Notes under the pieces: model-generated
Databases searched by the model: none
Told to the model about the DNA's origin: nothing
The model's input: the letters and a program-made list of their open reading frames with translations, nothing else
Shown: piece after piece, positions 26,503 to 36,000 of the stretch
Layout of the letters: each line of letters starts with the position of its first letter
How positions within the stretch are numbered: position 1 is the first letter of the stretch
Made by a program: the position numbers and the translations under genes
Source: Peptococcaceae bacterium BRH_c4a
GTDB taxonomy: Bacteria > Bacillota > Desulfotomaculia > Desulfotomaculales > Desulfocucumaceae
Length of the DNA: 64,000 bases
Reading direction: 5' to 3'
Assembly: GCA_000961585.1 (NCBI GenBank)
Contig: LADN01000023.1
Coordinates: 62,001-126,000 of the forward strand

Positions 26503-26718
26503 CTATCCTTCGTTTTGATTCGGGACGATTTCCATAACGTCGCCGATATCGCAAGAAAGCGTATTGCATATCCGGCCCATCACTTCCATACTGACAGGCT
26601 GATCCTTCGATAGTTTTGCAAGCGTGGTCGTGCTGATGCCGGCGAGACTGAGCAAATCGGTCTTTTTTAGTTTTTTATCCAGTAAAAGCTTCCAAAGCTT
26701 AATGTAGCTTATCGCCAT
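26503..26718 (-). CDS. Small XRE/Cro-like regulator heading the BREX-Cmr operon
   Basis: 71 residues forming little more than a helix-turn-helix (KKTDLLSLAGISTTTLAKLS) with a short tail (CDIGDVMEIVPN), typical of Cro/CI-like proteins. It has a strong GGAGG site and is the first gene after the operon promoter, where two inverted repeats occur. It probably autoregulates the 21-kb operon. Many BREX loci are preceded by a different (WYL-type) regulator, so this is an alternative control arrangement. Confidence 0.85.
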   Translation of the reverse strand: MAISYIKLWKLLLDKKLKKTDLLSLAGISTTTLAKLSKDQPVSMEVMGRICNTLSCDIGDVMEIVPNQNEG

Positions 26719-26748
26719 TAGTCAAACCTCCATAGGTATGATAAGCAT

Positions 26749-26784
26749 ATTTTACCAAATTATTTTAATATATTCAATAAAATA
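26749..26784 (-). promoter_or_regulatory. Promoter of the BREX-Cmr operon with overlapping dyad
   Basis: Minus-strand TTGAAT (26777-26772) and TAAAAT (26754-26749) are 17 bp apart. A perfect 7-bp inverted repeat TATTTTA (26761-26767) / TAAAATA (26778-26784) brackets the -35 box and could be the operator for the XRE protein. Confidence 0.6.
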
Positions 26785-26806
26785 TCAGCAATCCACAAAA
26801 TAATAT

Positions 26807-26832
26807 CTGTGATAACAGAATTAATATCACAG
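26807..26832. promoter_or_regulatory. Upstream dyad, possible operator of the BREX-Cmr operon
   Basis: CTGTGATA (26807-26814) and TATCACAG (26825-26832) form a perfect 8-bp inverted repeat with a 10-bp spacer, about 30 bp above the -35 box. The spacing equals that of the promoter dyad. Confidence 0.45.
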
Positions 26833-27223
26833 TATAAACTGGCAAGCAGGGCAAGGTTGTACATACCTTTGCTTTTTTCAGATCTTGACTGGTAGCATCA
26901 ACGTTTTTATCTGGTCTAATGGAGTCATCGGAATAATCCACAGAATCCACAGGGCGGCGCTTACCGCATCCCGCACACGCGTAATTATCTTTATCATGAT
27001 GGCTGGATGGCTGGTTGCTATACCACTGTATTGTTCTTTTAGTATTGTAATATCAGTATTGTTTATGTGACAATTGCAAAACGCAAAAAGCTAATGGAAT
27101 AAAAAGGACCCAGGGTGTAAGCATAGTCTGTAAAAGAGCCATACCTAAGAAGTTACCTGATTATCCCTCTTCTGGTCGGTTTATCCATATTAAGATGCGT
27201 TTTAAGTACAGAAAACAACCTCT
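26833..27223. other. Intergenic stretch without a recognisable gene
   Basis: No credible coding frame. It lies between the operon control region and the transposase remnant and may include degraded insertion sequence DNA. Confidence 0.4.
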
Positions 27224-27739
27224 CTATAGAACTGCGCTGCCTGTAAAGTTCATTCCAGTTGCGCCGGTACCACTGCTTCTAACAGCCTTTTCATGGGCGG
27301 GCAAATCGGAACTGTCGATAACTATCTGTCCTTTAGAGCCGGTAACAGCAAGTATTTCACCGACCAGGTTCTCAGCGATTTGGCTCAGTAATTCCCGCAG
27401 TTCAGGTATCTCAGCCAATTCTGTTCCAAAGCGGGAGAAAGTGCTTTCCGAAGGTAATTTTTGTGCTATGTCAAAACCACACCAGTGAGCCAGAATTGGC
27501 GAATATGACAAACATTGATGCAGGGATTTCACTGTTACAAGACCCATTAATCTCTTGAGAACAAGCGCCCTGAAAATTGCCTTCCTGTTGGAAGGTCTGC
27601 GGCCACAGCCGGCATTAAAATAATACTGGTCTATTTGACTGGGGTTGACTTTAGAGATGATTTGAAAAATCTTGTCCTCTTCAGAAAAGTTTTCTACCAG
27701 AACTTCAAAGGGAAAAAGCATTTCATCCAGAACATACAT
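27224..27739 (-). pseudogene. IS5/IS1182-type transposase, N-terminal half only
   Basis: 171 codons resemble the N-terminal DUF772 region of IS1182-like transposases: FNAGCGRRPSNRKAIFRALVLKRL, SLHQCLSYSPILAHWCGF, PSESTFSRF, and the first catalytic Asp region IVIDSSDLPAHEK. The frame then ends abruptly at 27224, so the rest of the DDE core and C-terminus are missing. An inactive remnant at the right end of the island. Confidence 0.75.
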
Positions 27740-28308
27740 AACAGGGGTTTCACCTCGCTTGTGTGTGTTTTGTTGGCTAACTTACATTTCTACAAGCTAA
27801 AGGGCGAAACCTCCTTTTTTAACGATTTATGACATATTTTCCAGGTTTATATGGTGGGTAAGAGCTCTTTTAACCTACCCCATATCCCTTGTGTTTAAAG
27901 GGTTTGGAATTTTGAAATTGGCTCGGATAAGGTAACAACTATGACAATAAAGACTATTTTATTCTTTAACTCAATGCATCTCATATAAAGACACCCCCAC
28001 CATACACGTCAGGTAAAAATTGAAACTCGTTTTTTCAATAACACACAAATTCAAAGGTTAGAAAAATCCCACCGCATTTTTTGCAGTGGGATGCAAGGCA
28101 ATTTTCCTGATCAATTTAGTCACGGTGGTTTTAAAAAACTATCGTTATTTTGTTCTCCTACATGGGCGACGGGAATTAAAATTTCGTCACGAACACCACC
28201 GAAAACCATATAATTTGGCATCACTTCACAGACACCCATATATTACCATTTCCAATATCCATACGGCTTTTCGGGCTCCCCAGGGGTGTCAAATTGCCTT
28301 TCAGGAAA
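27740..28308. other. Intergenic stretch at the right end of the island
   Basis: No gene is supported on either strand. Short imperfect hairpins occur near 27843-27885. The stretch ends at the right att repeat. Confidence 0.4.
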
Positions 28309-28354
28309 ACTGCAAATCCTCCACTCCCCGGTTCAAATCCGGGTGTCGCCTCCA
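28309..28354 (+). repeat. attR: 46-bp copy of the tRNA-Cys 3' end
   Basis: Exact copy of 603-648. The sequence upstream does not complete a tRNA, so this is the displaced 3' end of the original tRNA-Cys gene at the right border of the island. Confidence 0.9.
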
Positions 28355-28388
28355 GAAAACTAGAAACCCTTGGTGCTCAAGGGTTTGA

Positions 28389-28420
28389 AGAACCACCAGA
28401 CGTTAAAAGCTGGTGGTTCT
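28389..28420 (+). terminator. Terminator, probably the original one of the tRNA cluster
   Basis: AGAACCACCAG and CTGGTGGTTCT form a perfect 11-bp stem with a 10-nt loop, followed by CTATTTTTG. It lies 35 bp after the right tRNA-Cys fragment, the normal place for the terminator of a tRNA operon, and suggests that island insertion separated the cluster from its terminator. Confidence 0.7.
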
Positions 28421-28626
28421 CTATTTTTGACGGCAGAGGATTTACGGCACGAGGACAATTTGTCAAATAATAAATCCCCTGCTGTCTCAGTCAACTCTCT
28501 GTCAACGGGTATAGTCCTCAAAAATATTTTTGAGGATGGCTGCCATGAGCGGGAGGCAAAGGGGGTCAGGCCTGCCCCCTCCCTTCTCACAGGGTTGGTG
28601 TCCCCCTGCCTTTAAGTTCGCTCTAA

Positions 28627-28659
28627 GGGTTCGGTAAGGGGATAACCCCTTCCGAACCC
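28627..28659. terminator. Strong hairpin at the 3' end of the stalk-protein gene
   Basis: GGGTTCGG-T-AAGGGG pairs with CCCCTTCCGAACCC around an ATAA loop (14 bp, one bulge). It lies about 35 bp after the stop at 28695 on the minus strand. No clear U tract, so its terminator role is tentative. Confidence 0.5.
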
Positions 28660-28694
28660 AAGGCCCACTTATTTTGTATTGTTTTGGTTTGTTA

Positions 28695-30074
28695 CTACTG
28701 ATTGAGTCGCACGGTTTTGGTCTGCTCATCCCAGCCTACCCGGGCTCCCAGAGCTTCACCCACCGACCTCACCGGCAACAGCGTGCGGCCGTCTTTAATG
28801 GCGGCAGCCGTATCCATCCCAACCGGTTTACCGTCAACAAGAATACTGTTTTGCCCAATTGTGACTTTGACTGTCTTCGCACCCAAGGTCAGGGTAGCGG
28901 TTTGCGTGGCTTCATCCCACTGGACTTGGGCGCCCAGGGCTTCGGCGATGGCCCTAATCGGCAACATGGTGCGCCCGTCCGTGTTGACAAAAGGCTTGAC
29001 GTCCGACTGCAGAGGCTGGCCGTTGACCATGACGTTGACGTACTCGCTTACAGTTACGGCGTTTTCGACATTGGTGGTTTGAGTCGTCTTGTTATTACTG
29101 GCGACATTGCTGTTGGAAATGGTGCTGCCGGTGATATTGGTGCTGGTGTTGGCGTTGTTTGTCGTATTGGTGGCGTTGGTTATGTTGTTGGTTGTGTTGT
29201 TGATGATGGTTACCGGACCGCCGCCGTTGCCGGGAGCGGATGTGCCCGCAGTTCCCGTTCCCGGGGCAGTTGTCCCGGGAACGGTGGAGCCGGGTGTTGT
29301 CGTGCCGGTAGTCGCCGCCGGCTGTGATTGGGCGGTATCAGCGCCTCCGTCGTACATGGCCTTTATTTCATCAGAGCTCAGGGCATAGTTGTATATTCTC
29401 AAGTCAGCCATACTGCCCATAAAGAATAAATTACTGTTATTCATATCATTTCCGGTTCCGATCCTCATTTTGTTGCCGGACGACTTTACACTGCCGCTGA
29501 TTTCTTTTGTTGCTTTCAAAGCTCCGTTATGATACAGGTAAAGGGCTTGCCCGTCGTACGAAAATACCAGGTGAGACCAGTTGCCGCTCAAGCCCCAATC
29601 CTGAAACGGTCCGGTTTGAATTAACTTTTCACCGCTGGTGAATCTTGAGTCCATTCTGACGCCAAATGTGCCCCGCGTATAAGCATGATAATTGTTATAA
29701 TTACCTTTATCGTCCAGTTTGGAAATAATAGAGCCGTTTTTATTGCCGTTAGCCGCCATGATCGGATCTACCATGACCCATGTAGATATGGTAAATTGAC
29801 TTCCCAGATTAAGTCCGGGAGTGCTTTTTACGTTAATGTACCCGCCGTTGAAAACAGCGCATTTTCCCACGGCACTGTCATCTGCGAAGGAAACATCGCC
29901 GACCTTGACGCCGTCATTTCCGTTGCCGGATGAATCCTTGAAATCGCCGTTAAATTTATACTGGGCAACTAATTTGTCACTGGCCTCCGCTTTCGGACAT
30001 ACAACAAAAACCATTGACACCGCAAGGCACATCATAAGAATGGCAGCAGAAAATTTTTTAAAAAATACTTTCAT
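28695..30074 (-). CDS. Secreted LamG-domain protein with C-terminal copper-amine-oxidase-type stalk domains
   Basis: 459 residues. A signal peptide (MKVFFKKFSAAILMMCLAVS) is followed at about 35-235 by a LamG/concanavalin-like module (LVAQYKFNGDFKDSSGNGNDG, GYINVKSTPGLNLGSQFTIS). An Asn/Thr-rich linker (NNTTNNITNATNTTNN) comes next, then two copies of the copper-amine-oxidase N-terminal 'stalk' domain (GRTMLPIRAIAEALGAQVQW; GRTLLPVRSVGEALGARVGW). Such proteins are abundant in the cell envelope of Desulfotomaculum-like bacteria and are not enzymes. It may bind polysaccharide or envelope glycans through LamG. The gene is a paralogue of the next upstream gene in its C-terminal half. Confidence 0.85.
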   Translation of the reverse strand: MKVFFKKFSAAILMMCLAVSMVFVVCPKAEASDKLVAQYKFNGDFKDSSGNGNDGVKVGDVSFADDSAVGKCAVFNGGYINVKSTPGLNLGSQFTISTWVMVDPIMAANGNKNGSIISKLDDKGNYNNYHAYTRGTFGVRMDSRFTSGEKLIQTGPFQDWGLSGNWSHLVFSYDGQALYLYHNGALKATKEISGSVKSSGNKMRIGTGNDMNNSNLFFMGSMADLRIYNYALSSDEIKAMYDGGADTAQSQPAATTGTTTPGSTVPGTTAPGTGTAGTSAPGNGGGPVTIINNTTNNITNATNTTNNANTSTNITGSTISNSNVASNNKTTQTTNVENAVTVSEYVNVMVNGQPLQSDVKPFVNTDGRTMLPIRAIAEALGAQVQWDEATQTATLTLGAKTVKVTIGQNSILVDGKPVGMDTAAAIKDGRTLLPVRSVGEALGARVGWDEQTKTVRLNQ

Positions 30075-30140
30075 GATTATCTTCTCCTTGTTTCTTTAAA
30101 ATTTTGCTTTTTCATAAGCAATTAGCCAGTTGATTAATCG

Positions 30141-31670
30141 TTAAAACAAATGCTTCCCATTTTCAGTTTCACTTTTGCGCCCGTGCCTGATTTCCAGCTT
30201 AACCGCCTTGGACAGGATATCGGTGGGGGCGGTTTCACTCCAGTGGTCCTCCCGGGAGGATTGCTTAGAGCCAAACGATAATGCAGCTACCGTTGGGCTA
30301 TCAACACCGAACGTATGAACATTAGAAGTCCATAACAGATTTCCACCGGAATCCCATACACCCACCTGGACCGCCCCCGTAAAACCGATGGCCGGATCTG
30401 TATCCCAGGTTTTTGTATTAACATCCAGCTTCCCGGAGGTTAAATCCAGGGTTGCATCCGATTCCATGTGAAAGGTGCCTACCCAATTTATATTATCGTC
30501 TTTATCATGGGCTGTAAGAGGTTCTAGCGAAATCGACAAAGCATCGGTATTTGAACCAAGGCTTTGGTCCAATTGCTGCGAGCCAAGCTTTAAATGTTGA
30601 ATACTCACATCAGTCACCTTTGGCATTATATCCCCAGGTAGTTGCAACGTCCACTGGCCCAAAGGCATTTTTTCCTTTAGTTCGTATTCCTTACCGCCAG
30701 TCCAGAGAGTATTTCCGTTTGCATCGACAGCCATTATATTTATTTTGACTTTAAAGATGTAATTTTCATTAAAATTTATAGTGGTATTAGCCTCAAAGAG
30801 GCCTGATTCGGATAGCTTTGCATGGGTTTGGATATAGGTATTGGGTTGTTCAAAAATATCCCTCTTACTTTTGTAAATGGGGAATTTTGCCTTCCAATCA
30901 GCCGTCTGCGATGTCTGGCCTGCGGGCTGTGTTCCCTGTGGATCTGTCTGGTTTGCCGGCTCACTGGTCTGGGAGCCGCTGTCGATGGTCACGGCAGAGT
31001 TTTGAGGGTTCCAACCCACTTTTGCCCCCAGCGCCTCGCCGATCACCCTGGCGGGAACAACCGTGCGCCCGTTCGTAACCGCTGCCGCCGTGTCCATGGA
31101 GTGCTCCAGACCGTTGACCGTATACGAATTTTGCCCTATTACCAGTTTAACCACCTTGTCGCCAAGGGTAATGGTTATGGTCTGGGTGGCTTCGTCCCAG
31201 TCAACCTTGGCGCCGAGGGCTTCGGCGATGGCGCGGAGAGCGACCATGGTCCGATCGTCCCCGTTAATGAAAGACGGCACATCGGAATGCAGCGGCCGGC
31301 CGTTTACCTGGACGCTTACCTCTTGCTTTACGGTAATTGTATTGATATTCTCAACATCGGTGCTCTGGGTGACCTGGTTGTTGCTGCCGATATTGCTGTT
31401 GGAAATGGTGCTCCCGCTGATATTGATATCGGTATTGGCGTTGTTGGTTGTATTGGTGGTGTTATTGATCTGGTTATTGACCTGGCTGTTGACTCCGGCG
31501 CCGGTATTTCCTGTGGTCCCAGGCGGGACGGCGCTGGTGTCGTTTTCATCGCTGCCGACACCTGCGCCGGCGCCCGGAAGGGGGCCGGGAGTTAAGGCCT
31601 GGCTTATTCCGGCGCCGGCAGTAAAAAGGAATACCAGCACCATGAGCAAAACTAATACCCTGTTCTTCAT
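30141..31670 (-). CDS. Secreted stalk-domain (copper amine oxidase N-terminal type) protein, paralogue of the downstream gene
   Basis: 509 residues with an N-terminal signal peptide (LVLLMVLVFLFTAGAGISQA). An Asn/Thr/Ser-rich linker (TTNTTNNANTDINISGST) is nearly the same as in the neighbour, followed by two stalk domains (DRTMVALRAIAEALGAKVDW; GRTVVPARVIGEALGAKVGW). The C-terminal half of about 260 residues has no domain I recognise; it looks like beta-sandwich domains (TTINFNENYIFKVKINIMA). The shared linker and domains indicate duplication followed by replacement of the N- or C-terminal module. Spacing of 66 bp to the downstream paralogue suggests co-transcription. Confidence 0.8.
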   Translation of the reverse strand: MKNRVLVLLMVLVFLFTAGAGISQALTPGPLPGAGAGVGSDENDTSAVPPGTTGNTGAGVNSQVNNQINNTTNTTNNANTDINISGSTISNSNIGSNNQVTQSTDVENINTITVKQEVSVQVNGRPLHSDVPSFINGDDRTMVALRAIAEALGAKVDWDEATQTITITLGDKVVKLVIGQNSYTVNGLEHSMDTAAAVTNGRTVVPARVIGEALGAKVGWNPQNSAVTIDSGSQTSEPANQTDPQGTQPAGQTSQTADWKAKFPIYKSKRDIFEQPNTYIQTHAKLSESGLFEANTTINFNENYIFKVKINIMAVDANGNTLWTGGKEYELKEKMPLGQWTLQLPGDIMPKVTDVSIQHLKLGSQQLDQSLGSNTDALSISLEPLTAHDKDDNINWVGTFHMESDATLDLTSGKLDVNTKTWDTDPAIGFTGAVQVGVWDSGGNLLWTSNVHTFGVDSPTVAALSFGSKQSSREDHWSETAPTDILSKAVKLEIRHGRKSETENGKHLF

Positions 31671-31736
31671 AAAAGGTTCTCCCTTCTTAGTAGATAGTTA
31701 AAGATTATTGGACCGCTCACCAAAACGCTTACTTAT

Positions 31737-32540
31737 TTAATCCTTCCCAAACAGGTTCCCAAGCCCGATATTCCCAAGGAGGCTGCCTTCTTCCTTGCCT
31801 CCACCCCCTTTTTTCCCTGCGGCAATCATCCTGTCGGCCAGTCTGGAAAATGGGAGGGACTGCAGCCATACGGCGCCCGGGCCTTTCAGTGTCGCAAAAA
31901 ACAGCCCTTCTCCGCCAAAAATGGCGCTTTTGATATTGCCGACAAATTCCACGTCATAGTTTACCGATGCCGTCATGGCCACAAGGCAGCCGGTATCAAT
32001 CTTCAGCATTTCCCCCTGGGCCAGGTCCTTCTTTATTATGGTTCCACCCGCATGCATAAAGGCCAGGCCGTCCCCTAAAAGCCTCTGCATAATAAAGCCC
32101 TCACCGCCGAAAAGCCCCGCCCCTATTTTTTTCTGAAAGGCGATTTCAATGGAAATACCTTTTGCCGCACATAGAAAAGCGTCTCTCTGGCAGATAATCT
32201 GCCCCCCATGATCACATAAATCAAAAGGAATTATTTTTCCCGGGTAGGGTGCGGCAAAGGCCACTGCCTTCCTTTCGTATGCACTGTTGGTAAATACCGT
32301 CATAAAAAGACTCTCTCCGGTAAGAACCCTTTTACCGGCCCCCATCAGCATTCCCATAACACCTTTTCCGCCGTCCCTTCCCGAACCGTCCCCGAACACA
32401 GAGTCCATCTCTATACTGCCGTCCATGTACATCATGGCTCCTGCCTCGGCCACCACGCTTTCCCCGCTGTCCAGGCCTATTTCCACAAATTGCATGTCGT
32501 CACCATAGACAGTAAAATCAATTTCATGCGCTTTTTTCAT
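31737..32540 (-). CDS. AIM24 / TIGR00266 family protein
   Basis: 267 residues with the family's glycine-rich repeat architecture: VEIGLDSGESVVAEAGAMMYMDG at the start, GLFGGEGFIMQRLLGDG in the centre, and a C-terminal GLGNLFGKD tail. The family folds as a beta-barrel of the tryptophan-RNA-binding attenuator-like type. Its function in bacteria is not established. A single gene with an acceptable GGAGG site; no operon partner is obvious. Confidence 0.85.
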   Translation of the reverse strand: MKKAHEIDFTVYGDDMQFVEIGLDSGESVVAEAGAMMYMDGSIEMDSVFGDGSGRDGGKGVMGMLMGAGKRVLTGESLFMTVFTNSAYERKAVAFAAPYPGKIIPFDLCDHGGQIICQRDAFLCAAKGISIEIAFQKKIGAGLFGGEGFIMQRLLGDGLAFMHAGGTIIKKDLAQGEMLKIDTGCLVAMTASVNYDVEFVGNIKSAIFGGEGLFFATLKGPGAVWLQSLPFSRLADRMIAAGKKGGGGKEEGSLLGNIGLGNLFGKD

Positions 32541-32657
32541 TCCCGCTCCTCCTCTTTCAGGATTACCATTTTATCAAATGTTTTCGTAAAACATGCTGAC
32601 CGTAAAATAATCCCTCCCTATAATGATTTTTGTAATATAATGTAATTAATCACCCCC

Positions 32658-32909
32658 TTATTGACTTATCTGTGCTCCGCAGCTTCTGCATCTGCCGTCG
32701 GGTGATATGAGTTGGGACTGCCGGCATTCTTTGTTCGGGCATATCACGTACAGCGACGCCCGACAGTATCGGCAATTGCTTTGAATAAGGATCCTGCGTC
32801 CGCAGGACGGACATAAGATATAAAGCTGTGCCCCGCATCGGCTGCATTCGCAATCTTCGCGGGCGATCGGTTGTCTGCATGCGGGGCACTTACGGTTCAT
32901 GCCGGCCAT
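32658..32909 (-). CDS. Small double zinc-ribbon protein
   Basis: 83 residues containing five CxxC-type pairs (CPAC, CSRC, CPSC, CRYC, CRSC) plus CPNKEC, so up to three zinc ribbons. Proteins of this build often act as adaptors, but nothing in the context indicates a partner. It is divergent from the large regulator at 33031, with a GGGAG site. Confidence 0.7.
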   Translation of the reverse strand: MAGMNRKCPACRQPIAREDCECSRCGAQLYILCPSCGRRILIQSNCRYCRASLYVICPNKECRQSQLISPDGRCRSCGAQISQ

Positions 32910-33030
32910 GAACGCATCTCCCTTTCGTCACGACGGTATTTATATGGCTGATTTTACTAAAGCAAGTGTGAAATGAACGTGATATTTTTTGGCGTCTTAA
33001 TAAATTTGGCCATTTTTTTGAGGTGAGTAC

Positions 33031-36000
33031 ATGGATAACATTCCGCTTTTGAAGGTAAAGCTGGCCATTCCCGAGCTTCCCAACAGGGTTCTCTACAGCG
33101 AGAGGATTAAAAATCTGAACATAGCCGGACACAGAGCGGTGATCATCACCGCTCCTGCAGGTTTCGGCAAAACTACCGCAGTCCTGTTGTCCCTTCGCAA
33201 AAACCGGGACAAGATGCGCTGGTACAGGATGGAGAAAGAGGATTCGTTTCTCCATGTTTTCTATGCTCATTTGATCGAGGCCCTTTTCGGTCAGGAAGCC
33301 AAAGGGGTGACCGACTCCGCCCGCAGCCTCAGAAGTATCGGCAAAATCTCAGAGGAATACCCGCTCCTCAATGCAGTCATATGTCAGGACGCCTGGACGC
33401 TGTACCCTGACGGCAAGGACTGCATATATATGGTTTTCGACGACTTCCACAACGTGGCGGGGAACACTGCCATCGTGGAATCGATAAGATACTTTATCAC
33501 CAATATGCCGCCAAATCTGCGGCTAATCATCATGTCGAGAGTTGATGCGGGCATCCCGGCAGGCAAATTGGCATTAAACGGGAGTATAGCCTTGATCGAT
33601 GTTCAGATACTGCGTTTCACAAAAGAAGAGGTTAAAAAGCTGATTTCGGAAACATATAAAATCAAACTGGAATACACCGATGTCGACTTTATTTATAAGC
33701 ATTCGGAAGGTTGGATTGCCGGAATAGCGATGATCGGTCACACCGTCGGCTTCAACCCTTCTGATATGCGGAAGCTGCTTCCGGATGACTCCAATAACCA
33801 GAAGATACTGTTCAGATATCTTTTCAACGAGGCTTTTGGCGGGTCCGATAAAGCCATGGTAAAAACCCTCGCCCGCATATCCATCCTGCCGGATTTTACC
33901 TGTGACGACTTGAAAGCGGTTTTCAACCTGGCGAATGCCGCCGAAACCGTTGCCTGGCTTGAAAGAAACAATATGTATATACAGAAAATCAAAGCAAAGG
34001 CTACAAGCTATCGTTTTCACTCCCTTTTCCGCAGTGCCCTGCTGTCGGTTTTAAATGAACTGTTCACTCCGGGCGAAATAGAGGAGATGAATCTAAACGC
34101 CGCAGATTACTATATGAAACTGGGCGATTTCAATCTTGCAATCAGATTCCTGATAGCTGCAGGCAAAACCAACGAAGCCATCAAGATCGCATCTGCGGAA
34201 GGCGTACGGTTTATGGACGCCGGGGATACGGACGGGGTGGCTTCCATTGTACAGGCATTCCCCGGAGAAATAGTGCAAAGCAATCCATATCTGCTGTTTA
34301 TGCACGGTGCATCGCAGATGAACGTCGAGTCCGACCAGAGTTATGCATACCTTCACAGGTCATTTTTAGGCTTTCGTCAGAGCGGTAATTTTGATCTTCA
34401 GATGAAGGCTATAGGTTTAATGACCGCTATCTCCTTCCAGAAAAACGACCTGAAGAATATAAAGAGCATTATTTCACTCTTGCCAAAATTAAAGGTTGTG
34501 ACTAAGAGCAGGTATGCCCGTATAACATTGTTGTTTAGCGCATTTATGAATCTCACCTGGGCAGACAAACTGAGGCTGGGAGATATCCTATACAGATTCA
34601 TAGAACGTATTGATTTCTACGAACAATTGTGGGATTACACCTTTAAGATGGCAAAAGGTATAATACTATGCAGAAAAGGTGAACTTGAGGCTGCCAAAGA
34701 AATGATCAATCAAATACTCAATCATCCAACGGCGCTGATAAATGACCATTGGAGGTCAATCGGGATGGCATCATGCCATGCCACCACCTCGCTGATGAGA
34801 GATATTGAAGCCTCGCAAAAGCTAGTAGTGGAGCTGGCAACCATCGGAGAAAAATACAATTCCGATTATGCGCTCGGCTATGCGTTAAGGCTTGCCGCAT
34901 ATAGCAAATACCAGACCCGGGACATTGAAGGCGCGGTAGCGCAGATGGACGAGTCGGCCAGTGTGTTTGCAAGATTTAATAATCCCATTATGGTTTGTGT
35001 TGAACGGATGACAAAATACCTGTGGGAGGCCGAATATGCACCGGCAGAACCTCTGGCTCAAAAGGCGTCTGCAGAATTAAGCGTGCTTGCAGCGCTTAAT
35101 CCGGGACAGGGTTTTTTAGAATTGTGCCAGACCACTGCCGGTGCGTTGTTCAAAGAAGCCGGTAATTATGACGAGGCAGAAAACTTGCTTCTTAAAGCAT
35201 ACAAAACTTCAAAAGGCAAAAAAGCCCGCCAGAGTATGTGTGGAACTGCCATGCACCTTGCGGACCTGTATTACAGAAAAAAAGACTATAAGCTTGAGGG
35301 GAAATATCTCAGGATATGGGGAGAGACCACAGCCGGCAGCGGTTATGTATATTTCCGCGAAATGAATTACCCCGCTCTGGTAAGGGTATGTGCCCGCTGT
35401 ATCGAAAAAAAAATAAACCCTTACCCTATGCAAAATATAGTAGGAATATATTTCGGCGCCGATGCCGCAGCATGCATGGCGGAGAACCCTGCGCAGGGGT
35501 ATTCAGATCCAAAGGCATTTATCTTAAACTATTCATTATCCCCGATAATAAAGAAAGTAAAGCTGATCAAGGTAAAACTGTTCGGCAGTTTTAAGATGTC
35601 TGTAGACAATGTGGAAATAGGGGAAAACGAATGGAAAACGCAGAAAATATGCGGAATCCTGAAATACTTACTGGCAAATCCGAAAAAAACAGTTTCAAGA
35701 GAGGTTTTGTCGACGGTATTCTGGCCGGAATCGAATGCAAAAGCTGCGTCCACATCACTGCGGGCTGCGCTGTATGAACTGAGAAAGACCCTCGCCCGTT
35801 TCGGACTGGCCTTTGAAAGCGAAGACGCACTGATAGCCGAAGGCAAAAACGGCTTTCACCTATGCAGCCGGAATACGATAGAAACCGATACCGACATTTT
35901 TACCGAACTTTACAGGCAGTATAAAGCAAAAGAACTTCCGTCTGAAGAGACAAAGGCTTTGCTTATACGAATGACCGGACTTTATGACGGTGATTTTCTC

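Larger units (their letters stand above)
603..28354. mobile_element. 27.7-kb defence island integrated in tRNA-Cys
   Basis: The island is bounded by the two exact 46-bp copies of the tRNA-Cys 3' end. It contains a tyrosine integrase remnant next to the tRNA, two transposase remnants at its two ends, an XRE/ImmA-IrrE + PIN pair, a decayed CpaE/GGDEF gene and the composite BREX-Cmr operon. The integrase is truncated, so the element is probably no longer self-mobile. Most of its length is defence genes. The boundaries are seen in the sequence; the mechanism follows from known tRNA-integrating elements. Confidence 0.85.

Noticed and set aside
28309-28354. A second tRNA-Cys gene
   Set aside because: Only the 3' 46 bp are present; the acceptor 5' strand and D arm are missing. 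It is the right att copy.
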